Below are positions 1 to 6,700 of a DNA stretch of 11,705 bases, in pieces. Below the pieces are notes generated by a model. It was not told the DNA's origin and made no database searches. It saw only the letters and a program-made list of their open reading frames with translations. The DNA is taken from assembly GCA_018333845.1 (NCBI GenBank), contig JAGXSK010000392.1, forward strand, positions 1-11,705, read 5' to 3'. The position numbers and the translations under genes were made by a program. Positions within the stretch are counted from its first letter, which is position 1. Each line of letters opens with the position of its first letter. Source of the DNA: Clostridia bacterium. GTDB lineage: Bacteria > Bacillota > DSM-16504 > Desulfitibacterales > Desulfitibacteraceae.

Positions 1-685
1 CCGCATCATACCATTTGTTTGGACCCAATACTGACATGGAATTGATGTGCATCCAGTCTCCTACACCACCGTCACAGTCATGCATGTTAGGATCTCTGAA
101 AAGGGCATTCTTTTCTGCTTCTGAGAAGCCATATTCATCGAAGTGTTCACTGCAGACCCATTCCCATATCACATTGCCTTCCCAGTCTATTTCATAAATC
201 ACATCATCAAGAAGTCTTTTATCAGATATCTTTTTATTAATAACATTTTTATGACCTAAAATTAACGTATTGCCACCATCTACTTTTGGATCCATACCGG
301 GCACATAATAGCCTACCGGATTTCCTTCTCTTTGGTAGTCATGATGCTGCCTTGCCATCCATCTTGGCTCATTGCCTGGATCTTCTATATATTCATACCT
401 ATCAAATTCCCATATCACATTGCCATCCCAATCTACTTGTATTAAGTCAACATTATCCTGGTAACCATATTTAGTATCTCTGGCTCCTCTATGACCTAAT
501 AAATATCCGCCGGGAAGCATTTTGTTTGGAAAACCATGTACTCCTTTCCATACTTTAACTTCTTTTCCATTCATATTGATAAGCATTGCCCCATATTCCG
601 CTGCCTGGAAAATTGTATACCCGCTAAAAGCCTTTTCCGGATTGTATATGGTTGTTCCTGTTGGGTGAATTGTTGGTACTCCCAT
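1..685 (-). CDS. Arylsulfotransferase-like (ASST family) protein, N-terminal 228 residues; runs off the left edge
   Basis: The reading frame is open from ATG at 685 to the window edge with no stop, so the C-terminus is missing. The visible part has the repeated beta-propeller-like segment D-W-(D/E)-G-N-V-I-W-E twice, then the signatures QHHDYQREGNPVGYY and DWMHINSMSVLGPNKWYDA. These match bacterial arylsulfotransferases (PF05935), which move sulfate between phenolic compounds through a catalytic histidine; the His residues in HHD and in WMHINS are candidate active-site residues. A strong AGGAGG lies 8 bases upstream of the ATG and an in-frame TAA lies just before it (698-700), so the start is firm. 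No signal peptide is present, whereas the well-studied enterobacterial enzymes are periplasmic. The gene lies 85 bases after the TRAP permease gene and is probably in its operon. The family call is strong; the real substrate is unknown. Confidence 0.85.
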   Translation of the reverse strand, partial: MGVPTIHPTGTTIYNPEKAFSGYTIFQAAEYGAMLINMNGKEVKVWKGVHGFPNKMLPGGYLLGHRGARDTKYGYQDNVDLIQVDWDGNVIWEFDRYEYIEDPGNEPRWMARQHHDYQREGNPVGYYVPGMDPKVDGGNTLILGHKNVINKKISDKRLLDDVIYEIDWEGNVIWEWVCSEHFDEYGFSEAEKNALFRDPNMHDCDGGVGDWMHINSMSVLGPNKWYDA

Positions 686-770
686 TTTGGTTCCTCCTTA
701 AGCTATAATTATTTTCTTGACATTATGCAATTAACATGTAACTTTATCTGTTTCCGCTAACTGCTGTAGT

Positions 771-2675
771 TTAAAAGAGCAGGTTTGGTAAAAATAATGC
801 TATTTGAGGGAATATCACTAATAGCAGTACTGCAACCAGCATGCAGACAAAAAACGGCAACACACCCTTTGCTATAGTCTCGATAGGTACGTCTTTTGCC
901 ACACCATTAATTGCAAATAAATTAATTCCAATAGGTGGAGTTATCTGCCCCATCTGCATTAATAAAACAGTTATAACGCCAAACCATATGGGATCAAACC
1001 CAAGAGACAGTACTGTAGGCAATATGGCCGGGAGTGTCAGCAGTATTATAGGTATCACATTCATTATGCAGCCAAGAATTATATAAAGTATTACAACTCC
1101 AAGCAAAATAACATAACGCCCAACATCCAGCCCAGTTACAAATGCCGCTAATTCAAAAGGCAATCTAGTTGCAGCTAGAAAATATCCTAGAACTGCCACA
1201 CCTATTAGAATAGACATGAGCATGCACGTTACATTCACTGTGGTCTGCAAAGAAAGCATTAAACTTTTTAAAGTAAGCTTGCTTTTAGCTAAGGCAAAAA
1301 TGAATGCTCCAAAAGCACCTACGGCACCACCCTCTGTAGGGCTGAAAAGACCAGTTAAAATACCTCCTAGGATTAGAACAATTAGGAAGATCATTCCAAT
1401 AACACCTTTTAGGGATACTATTTTTTCTTTAAAGGTAGAAGATTCTCCTGGTGGCCCTAGGGCCGGATTGCGTTTAGTAGCTATAAAAATATATAACATG
1501 AACAGGAAAGCAAGCATTACTCCCGGTATTAGGCCAGCCATAAACAGTTTGCCGATGGATTCTTCTGCAACAATGGCATAAAAGATAAATCCAGCACTTG
1601 GTGGAATAAGTATACCAAGGGTACCGCCTGCAGCTATACATCCTGTAGCCAGTCCAGGGTTATATTTCTTCTTCTTCATTTCCGGCAGGGCCACTGTTCC
1701 CATGGTAACAGCCGTAGCAATACTATCTCCGCATACAGCTGAAAAGCCTGCACAGCCTGCAACTGATGACATGGCTAAACCACCGGGTTGTCTGCCCAAC
1801 CATTTATATGCTGTATCAAATAGGTCTTGACTGATACCAGATCTAAAAGCTAATTCACCCATAAGTATAAATAAGGGTACTACTACTAACATGAAAGACG
1901 CCGTTGCAGAATATGGAGCTATTCCAATCATTTTTAATGCTGCGTCGGGCTTTCCTGACACAATAATCATACCCAGCAGACCTATCAGGGCCATGCCAGT
2001 AGCTATGGGCAATCTAAAGAACAGAAGAATAAAAAGTACACAAAAGCCCAGGGCTCCTAATGCCAGCCCTGTTATGCGAATTGAGAACATTTGCAGTATT
2101 GCTGGAAGCATTATTACTGCAGCAGCCAGGATTAATGCAAATAGAACTCCAAAGTAGACCCCGTTTTTAAATAGCTTTGAAATAGAGGTCAATAGATCTA
2201 TTAGAATTACAACAGCAAAAATTAGTGTGCCAACTGCTGCTATGGCTATAAAAATTGAAATTGGTATTCCAAGGGCTTGACTTTTTAATCCAGATTTTAT
2301 ACCAATTTGTATATACAACTGCCAAGCTAATATTGAGAATAGGATAAAACCAATGGCATAATTAAATACATCTATTATGTCCTGAACCTTTTTAGGGAAA
2401 CGTTCCACCAAAATATCTATTCTAATATGTCCCTTATTAATTTGAGTATTGGCAAGGGCACCGAATACAATGGCCACCATTGAAAACTCCATTAGTTCAA
2501 TGATACCCATCAAGGATTTGTTAAAGAGTATTCGATACAGCACATCGAATACTATTGGTAAAATCATGATGCCAACAATTATTGTAGAAGCAATATTTAA
2601 CCCCCTGCTTATGGGATAAATAGGTTTCTGCAAGAATGTTATTAAATAATCCAACAGCTTAATTATTGCATTCAT
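771..2675 (-). CDS. TRAP transporter permease, fused small (DctQ) and large (DctM) membrane subunits
   Basis: This integral membrane protein would import an organic acid using an ion gradient, with solute delivered by the neighbouring DctP-type receptor. Residues about 25-170 form the four-helix DctQ domain, including the polar stretch N-T-Q-I-N-K-G-H-I-R-I-D. A connecting helix (about 175-200) leads into the multi-helix DctM domain to the C-terminus. DctM shows its hallmark motifs: GDSIATAVTMGTVALPEM, then AAGGTLGILIPPSAGFIFYA, then GLFSPTEGGAVGAFGA. The frame could begin at GTG 2684, but ATG 2675 is preferred because GGGTGAG sits 4 bases upstream of it, while the GTG has no ribosome site. 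That gives 634 residues, normal for a QM fusion. It follows dctP after a hairpin-containing gap and precedes the ASST-like gene. The substrate cannot be read from the sequence. Confidence 0.93.
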   Translation of the reverse strand: MNAIIKLLDYLITFLQKPIYPISRGLNIASTIIVGIMILPIVFDVLYRILFNKSLMGIIELMEFSMVAIVFGALANTQINKGHIRIDILVERFPKKVQDIIDVFNYAIGFILFSILAWQLYIQIGIKSGLKSQALGIPISIFIAIAAVGTLIFAVVILIDLLTSISKLFKNGVYFGVLFALILAAAVIMLPAILQMFSIRITGLALGALGFCVLFILLFFRLPIATGMALIGLLGMIIVSGKPDAALKMIGIAPYSATASFMLVVVPLFILMGELAFRSGISQDLFDTAYKWLGRQPGGLAMSSVAGCAGFSAVCGDSIATAVTMGTVALPEMKKKKYNPGLATGCIAAGGTLGILIPPSAGFIFYAIVAEESIGKLFMAGLIPGVMLAFLFMLYIFIATKRNPALGPPGESSTFKEKIVSLKGVIGMIFLIVLILGGILTGLFSPTEGGAVGAFGAFIFALAKSKLTLKSLMLSLQTTVNVTCMLMSILIGVAVLGYFLAATRLPFELAAFVTGLDVGRYVILLGVVILYIILGCIMNVIPIILLTLPAILPTVLSLGFDPIWFGVITVLLMQMGQITPPIGINLFAINGVAKDVPIETIAKGVLPFFVCMLVAVLLLVIFPQIALFLPNLLF

Positions 2676-2695
2676 ATGTCTCACCCATTTCTATA

Positions 2696-2738
2696 TTGCT
2701 CCCCCTTAGACTAATATTTAAGCCTATAGGGGGAGCAA
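2696..2738 (-). promoter_or_regulatory. Intercistronic mRNA hairpin between dctP and dctQM
   Basis: On the minus strand, TTGCTCCCCCT pairs with AGGGGGAGCAA (11 bp). Above it TAGGCT pairs with AGTCTA (6 bp, one G-U), with one bulged A between the two helices and an 8-base A/T loop. No T-run follows, so this is not a standard intrinsic terminator. Such hairpins after a binding-protein gene commonly protect the upstream message from 3' decay, so the receptor is made in excess over the permease; that role is inferred here. The 3' arm contains GGGGGAG, but it lies about 23 bases before the chosen dctQM start, too far to serve as its ribosome site. Confidence 0.8.
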
Positions 2739-2753
2739 AGATGATTATGCTAA

Positions 2754-3848
2754 TTATTGAACGAAACCTCTTCCGGTTATTTCATCGTACTTTTTACCCA
2801 GCTCAATTGCACTTTCTAATATTTCTCTAGCATTTTTTGTGCCGTTTTTCTCCATGGTTTCTACCCACTCATCCCTCATTGGTTTTACTGCCTGAATCCA
2901 TCTTTCCCTTTCATCATCAGGCAATACATAGAAGGTATGACCATTTTCCATCATCCACTTACTGTCATTTACGGCTCCTTGATCTAGTGCAAGCCCGCAG
3001 GCACGAGCCATCTCTACCCCTGTTGTATCATCCAGAACCTTTCGTAAATGACTTGGAAGACTGTCATATTTTTCTTTATTCATGACTGAGAAAAAGGGCG
3101 ACACGTTTAAATCTACAATTGTATGGTATTTTGCAACGTCTGTAATCTTAAAAGATCTTACCGGCGCCAAAGGACACAATACACCATCGGCCATTCCCCT
3201 TTCCAGCGCCATATAAGTATCTACTGGTGGAATTTCAAGGGGATTAGCACCCAACAATCTTATCATTTGTAATTCATTTGGGCCCCAACCGATAATTCTC
3301 ATTCCCTTTAAATCTTCTAGTGTGCGAACTTCTTTATTTGTTGTATGAAGATTATATGTCGCACTTGTCCACATCCATAATAGCTGCGCTTCACTATATT
3401 CTTGTTTGATCTCTGGATAAAGCTCAAGAAGTTCCATCATTACCAATGCTCCTGATTCGGCGCTTTTAACTAGAAGCGGCAATTCCATTACACTTGTAAG
3501 GTTGAATTTGCCTGGAGTAAATGCACAATTTGAACTGCCAATATCTACAAAACCGCCTACCACTGAATCAAAGGTCTCTTTTTCCGGGCATAATGTATTT
3601 GGTGCATAATGGTGCAATATCAATTGCCCTTCGCTAAGTTCCCCTACTTTCTCAATCCATGGTTTAAAGGCGTTAATTGTAACAGGATGAGCATCAACAT
3701 ATGCAGCAACAAAATTTAACTCAATCGGCTTTTCCACGTCTGCCGCATCGTTGTTAGCGGCATCATCCTTTTGTCCACAACCGCCTAACAATAGAGCTAA
3801 TGAAACAAAAATTAACAGTATTAATATGGTTGAAAATTTTCTTGTCAT
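2754..3848 (-). CDS. TRAP transporter solute-binding lipoprotein, DctP family
   Basis: This is the extracytoplasmic receptor that captures the solute and hands it to the DctQM permease. It has a charged N-terminus (MTRK), a hydrophobic stretch at residues 5-20 and a lipobox L-L-G-G-C with the lipidated Cys at residue 24, so it should be anchored to the outer face of the membrane as expected in a Gram-positive. The DctP fold signature is clear: L-E-D-L-K-G-M-R-I at about 157-165, in which Arg164 aligns with the Arg that usually salt-bridges a carboxylate ligand, then LGANPLEIPPVDTYMALERG and a following ADGVLCP segment. It has 364 residues, a normal size. GGAGGAGG lies about 10 bases before ATG 3848. 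It is the first gene of the operon dctP-dctQM-ASST. The ligand is most likely an organic acid; an aromatic or sulfated one is only suggested by the downstream ASST-like gene. Confidence 0.93.
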   Translation of the reverse strand: MTRKFSTILILLIFVSLALLLGGCGQKDDAANNDAADVEKPIELNFVAAYVDAHPVTINAFKPWIEKVGELSEGQLILHHYAPNTLCPEKETFDSVVGGFVDIGSSNCAFTPGKFNLTSVMELPLLVKSAESGALVMMELLELYPEIKQEYSEAQLLWMWTSATYNLHTTNKEVRTLEDLKGMRIIGWGPNELQMIRLLGANPLEIPPVDTYMALERGMADGVLCPLAPVRSFKITDVAKYHTIVDLNVSPFFSVMNKEKYDSLPSHLRKVLDDTTGVEMARACGLALDQGAVNDSKWMMENGHTFYVLPDDERERWIQAVKPMRDEWVETMEKNGTKNAREILESAIELGKKYDEITGRGFVQ

Positions 3849-4103
3849 TTTTTTAATTCCTCCTCCAAATTGAAAATAGTTCTGATATAAAAATCTCCCC
3901 TGCTGCAGTTTCTTTTAAAATTAAATACTCACCTCCAATATATTTTGACAACATTGGTGAAAAGTTTCTCTTTCACATTAAAATATACTTGAATTCTTAT
4001 ACAAAAAAAGTAGTCTGTGCTACAATTAATAATATATTTTTATTTTCATTATAACATTTTGCAATATTAAATCTGCATAATTTACTGCCAAAAAACACCA
4101 TCA
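3849..4103 (-). promoter_or_regulatory. Long A/T-rich leader and promoter region of the TRAP operon
   Basis: This gene-free stretch lies between the upstream gene's terminator and dctP. On the minus strand a TGTTATAATG extended -10 (TATAAT complement at 4049-4054) stands without a convincing -35, which would suit an activator-dependent promoter. Downstream of it GTAG-6-CTAC (4011-4024) is followed by seven T on the minus strand (4004-4010), a weak attenuator-like hairpin with only 4 bp. Nearer the gene, ATTGG and CCAAT form an inverted repeat (3938-3959). No coding frame or known riboswitch was recognised here. Confidence 0.35.
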
Positions 4104-4145
4104 AATTAAAAGACGGCAATCCTCATAATTGAAAATTACCGCCTT
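4104..4145 (-). terminator. Intrinsic terminator of the glutaredoxin/radical-SAM-like gene
   Basis: On the minus strand AAGGCGGTAATTTTC pairs with GAGGATTGCCGTCTT around a 6-base loop, 15 bp with several G-U pairs, followed by TTTTAATTT. It begins 23 bases past the stop codon at 4169 and separates this gene from the TRAP operon promoter region. Confidence 0.8.
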
Positions 4146-4168
4146 GTATGTATAGCCAAATTAAAATA

Positions 4169-5014
4169 CTAAACCTTGTTACTTTTATCTATGTCCGCAA
4201 AAACCTGGTACTTTCTAGCTTTTGTTCTATAAACAAATAGATCATTAGTTAATAATGGTTCTAATGCTTTATACTCAGACATTGTTGCTTCTTGCGGATC
4301 AATAGCTTTTATGATAAGGGTATTTTTTTTACTACCAGTTCCTTCTTCTAAGAACTTGGCAGCTTCACCAACCTCCTCTGGAGTCATATAGCTTATCTCT
4401 CCGTTATCTCTAATTATGGGGAAGATGGTTATCTCAAATTTATGATTTTCCATTTGAGCCACCAAAGCCATACTTTTCTTAATGTCAGCAATCTCTATTG
4501 ATGGATCTAACTTTTTGTAGATTTCTTCACTGCCGAGAATCTTCATGACAACAGCATCTGCTAGTTTCTGACTGTTAACCTGCTCTAGTATTTTGCTGTT
4601 TTTACCATTTGTTTCTACAAATAAACTAAGCTTACTTTGTTTTAAATATTTTAGAACCGCAATAAAATCATCAATCTGATCTGCTGACCCCGAAGAAATA
4701 TGAATTCCATCTACCCATTCCTTGCGCAAGGTTCCTACACTAAAAAACCCGTCAAGGGCAGAACCAGATTTTAGAAATGCAATTGATGCTCCAATTCCCT
4801 GGCGAATTTCTTTTCCATCTGTAATTATGGGAAACTCGATTCCTTGTGCACCACGATATATTAAACTGCGATTCTCTTTATAAAAAAACTGGAAATCATC
4901 CTTGCCCCCTGCTTTCATATCCTTTTCCAGATACCTAATACCATTGCAATCCATGTATTCTTTAACAATTTTGCATCTGGTACACCCCGTAGCAGTAAAA
5001 ATTGTAATACTCAA
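4169..5014 (-). CDS. Glutaredoxin-like domain fused to a radical-SAM-like domain lacking the cluster cysteines
   Basis: Residues 1-85 form a glutaredoxin-like thioredoxin fold: strand ITIFTATG, redox motif C-T-R-C (Cys11, Cys14), and the cis-proline at G-I-E-F-P (Pro62). Residues about 95-260 resemble an activating-enzyme type radical SAM barrel: V-D-G-I-H-I-S-S-G-S where the GGE motif would be, V-E-T-N-G at 133-137, DAVVMKILG at 153-161, and ISYMTPEEVGEAAKFLEE. The last Cys in the protein is Cys23, so the CxxxCxxC that would hold a 4Fe-4S cluster is absent and radical chemistry through that motif is not possible. A role as a redox partner or binding protein is inference. The start is TTG 5014, with AGGAGAG 8 bases upstream; the nearby ATG is out of frame. 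It is a single-gene unit with its own terminator, next to a Crp/Fnr regulator gene. I do not recognise a named gene. Confidence 0.75.
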   Translation of the reverse strand: MSITIFTATGCTRCKIVKEYMDCNGIRYLEKDMKAGGKDDFQFFYKENRSLIYRGAQGIEFPIITDGKEIRQGIGASIAFLKSGSALDGFFSVGTLRKEWVDGIHISSGSADQIDDFIAVLKYLKQSKLSLFVETNGKNSKILEQVNSQKLADAVVMKILGSEEIYKKLDPSIEIADIKKSMALVAQMENHKFEITIFPIIRDNGEISYMTPEEVGEAAKFLEEGTGSKKNTLIIKAIDPQEATMSEYKALEPLLTNDLFVYRTKARKYQVFADIDKSNKV

Positions 5015-5330
5015 AACACATCTCTCCTATCTCTTTCTGTTGCAGATTCTGCTTGCCCAAACTCATCATCCTAGTTAAACTGCTCTCCAATAGAAGGTAA
5101 TTCTACAAAGATTATTTCATCCCAGTTGGTTTTGTGCAAAATCAGTAATTCCGATTATTGCCCTGGCATCAATATACTTCACCCATGCATGTTCTTTGTT
5201 TTTTATAAAATTTATTTATGCATACCATAATTATACGTATATAAATACTTCCATAATGTAAAACAGACTACAATCCTTCAAATAATTCTTAAGGCAGCTT
5301 GGCTTATGCCTGAGGGCTTGTACTATGATT
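5015..5330. other. Gene-free stretch upstream of the glutaredoxin/radical-SAM-like gene
   Basis: No coding frame of credible length or composition lies here on either strand. It probably carries the promoter of the minus-strand gene starting at 5014, but no strong -35/-10 pair stands out; a TATAAT on the minus strand near 5226-5239 lacks a good -35. It includes the perfect palindrome TATACGTATA (5232-5241) and two copies of ATGCAT (5185-5190 and 5218-5223), possible but unproven protein-binding sites. Confidence 0.4.
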
Positions 5331-5364
5331 TAAAAAAATAAAGCTCTATAGTTCAACCATAGAA
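5331..5364 (-). terminator. Intrinsic terminator of the Crp/Fnr-family gene
   Basis: On the minus strand TTCTATGG pairs with CTATAGAG around the loop TTGAA (8 bp, two G-U), then GCTTTATTTTTTT. It begins 12 bases after the stop codon of the regulator gene. The stem is weak in G-C but the T-run is good. Confidence 0.65.
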
Positions 5365-5376
5365 GTTCAGTAAATA

Positions 5377-6093
5377 TTATTCGAAAGCAATATCTTTTAA
5401 TTTAGATTTCTCTTTGATAAAAATTTTTTCGTATTTATAATCTAAAACACCAATTTTTTTTAAATAAGCCAGGTTTTTGGTAATAGTTACACGGTGGGAA
5501 CCTACCATATTTGCCAAGTCTTGATGGGACAAAGGTATTACAATATCGCCAGCAATTTCTCCATTTTTTTCTTCATAACAGCAAAAGCTATATAATATTC
5601 TACAAAGACTTTGCAGGATATTGCGAAGACACATATCCTCCAGCTGCACAGCGAGCATTCTAGACTTCACTGCAAGGGACTTTATAATAAATAGATTTAT
5701 ATCAAAATCCCTTTTCATAATATCAAGCATGGTATCCTTGTCAAAATAGTACAATAATGCATCGTCCACTACCACTGCTTCAAACAATCCCGGCTGGTCG
5801 TGAAGGACAAACTGCTCACCAAAGGTACACCCCTCTCCTACAATTACAAAGGTCTTTAAATTACCATCTCTGCCTAAAAAATTACCTTTAATTTTACCCC
5901 TCTTAATAAAATAAATACCACTGATATTATCACCAATACTAAAAACATAATCACCGCTTTTTCTTGTTTTACTAGTGCCTAGAGAAAAATACTTATCCCA
6001 AATCTCAGGAGACAATCCTTCACTTTCCAAAATGCTTTTTTCAAAAACTATAGAAGTGGTTATGTGCTCAACTAGTTCCTTAATTTTAGTCAT
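5377..6093 (-). CDS. Crp/Fnr-family transcription regulator
   Basis: The 238-residue protein has the standard two-domain layout. An N-terminal cyclic-nucleotide-binding-like beta barrel (about 35-125) shows SGDYVFSIGDNISGIYFIKRG and GCTFGEQFVLHDQP, a long dimer helix spans about 125-160, and a winged helix-turn-helix follows with I-P-L-S-H-Q-D-L-A-N-M-V-G at 186-198 and recognition helix S-H-R-V-T-I-T-K-N-L at 199-208. The R-V-T-I-T-K pattern is typical of the family. There is no N-terminal Cys cluster as in FNR (Cys residues are at 89, 155, 164, 171 and 172), so oxygen sensing by an N-terminal 4Fe-4S cluster is unlikely; a small organic effector, as in CprK-type members, is possible. AGGTGAG precedes ATG 6093. 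Its targets are unknown; the divergence of functions around it makes the TRAP/ASST operon the most attractive candidate. Confidence 0.9.
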   Translation of the reverse strand: MTKIKELVEHITTSIVFEKSILESEGLSPEIWDKYFSLGTSKTRKSGDYVFSIGDNISGIYFIKRGKIKGNFLGRDGNLKTFVIVGEGCTFGEQFVLHDQPGLFEAVVVDDALLYYFDKDTMLDIMKRDFDINLFIIKSLAVKSRMLAVQLEDMCLRNILQSLCRILYSFCCYEEKNGEIAGDIVIPLSHQDLANMVGSHRVTITKNLAYLKKIGVLDYKYEKIFIKEKSKLKDIAFE

Positions 6094-6193
6094 AATCTCA
6101 CCTTTTCTGCTTAAAATAGGTTTGAATATTACTTTTATATTACTTTAAAATTCACCTGATTAAAATACCAAACATAAATGATACTGAATTAAT

Positions 6194-6217
6194 AAAAAAA
6201 GCGAGTTTCCTCGCTTT
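6194..6217 (-). terminator. Intrinsic terminator overlapping the stop codon of the carbohydrate-binding gene
   Basis: On the minus strand AAAGCGAG, loop GAAA, CTCGCTTT makes a perfect 8-bp stem closed by a GNRA tetraloop and runs into a T-tract (seven T). The stem starts inside the TAA stop codon at 6216-6218, so transcription ends directly at the gene end. Confidence 0.92.
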
Positions 6218-6584
6218 AGCCATTGTGAATTTCAAATGTCCAGTTTATTCCATTGTTATTGTCCCAGTTATTGGCACTATCTTTAAAACAGAAATTAAAC
6301 CTACCCTTATCCTCAATTGGTAGGGTTTTTGCCCAACCTCTAGCTGTTTTTTCCATGCGGATATCCTGTATTTGTTCCCAGTTTTTAGGGTTGCCATACC
6401 CACAATGCATATAGACCTGATCTGCTCCATCATTGGCCAGTAAGCCATAGTACAAAAAAGTAACTTCTTCATCAGAAGTAACTGGCATGGGATCTACAAC
6501 TACACCGCCATAATAGTCAGCTTCACGCATGCCCCTTAACCTTTCATCAGTAGCTGCAAATCTGCTTTTTCGATGGTCTGCCAT
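6216..6584 (-). CDS. Small stand-alone carbohydrate-binding protein, CBM25/CBM53-like
   Basis: The 122-residue protein is a charged N-terminal tail (1-35) followed by a single beta-sandwich module of the starch-binding CBM25/CBM53 type. The module shows VTFLYYGLLA, then QVYMHCGYGNPKNWEQ, and FNFCFKDSANNWDNNNGINW near the C-terminus, with tryptophans at 69, 84, 107 and 115 that would form the sugar-stacking surface. There is no signal peptide and no catalytic domain, so it is presumably cytoplasmic, perhaps binding glycogen or another alpha-glucan; that role is inference. ATG 6584 has GAGGTGA 9 bases upstream. A TATAAT on the minus strand (6651-6656) may be its -10. It is transcribed alone, between gatB and the Crp/Fnr gene, with its own terminator. 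Confidence 0.82.
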   Translation of the reverse strand: MADHRKSRFAATDERLRGMREADYYGGVVVDPMPVTSDEEVTFLYYGLLANDGADQVYMHCGYGNPKNWEQIQDIRMEKTARGWAKTLPIEDKGRFNFCFKDSANNWDNNNGINWTFEIHNG

Positions 6585-6650
6585 ATTTTAAATTCACCTC
6601 TTTGAAATTATTTAATCCTTATATTTAATAGTATTTTGTTTTTTATTGTA

Positions 6651-6690
6651 ATTATAAGAGGTAAATATCCTTAAATTAGTATAAATTAGT
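6651..6690 (-). promoter_or_regulatory. Possible promoter of the carbohydrate-binding gene with a tandem 10-mer
   Basis: The minus strand carries TATAAT (6651-6656) but no good -35. The expected -35 area holds a 10-base tandem repeat, TTAAATTAGT then ATAAATTAGT on the plus strand (6671-6690), which could be an activator site. The region also serves as the 3' end of the upstream gatB, for which no hairpin terminator is visible. Confidence 0.35.
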
Positions 6691-6700
6691 TTTAAATCTT

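Noticed and set aside
15..760. Plus-strand frames of 60-74 codons opposite the ASST-like gene
   Set aside because: The minus-strand frame here is continuous, has clear family motifs and a strong ribosome site; the plus frames have low-complexity, unrecognisable products.
841..2157. Several plus-strand frames of 80-120 codons opposite the TRAP permease gene
   Set aside because: They are antisense shadows of a strongly conserved membrane protein gene, with no ribosome sites or recognisable products.
5278..5312. Inverted repeat AGGCA...TGCCT as a terminator or riboswitch stem
   Set aside because: There are only 5 bp around a long loop, with no T-run on the minus strand and no recognisable aptamer.
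6094..6200. Shared TTATTAATT in the regulator and TRAP leader regions as a CprK/FNR-like box
   Set aside because: The match is short and A/T-rich, lacks the symmetric TTAAT-N4-ATTAA arrangement, and could occur by chance in such sequence.
6245..6472. 75-codon minus-strand frame within the carbohydrate-binding gene
   Set aside because: It is out of frame with the conserved CBM-like protein and shows no features of its own.
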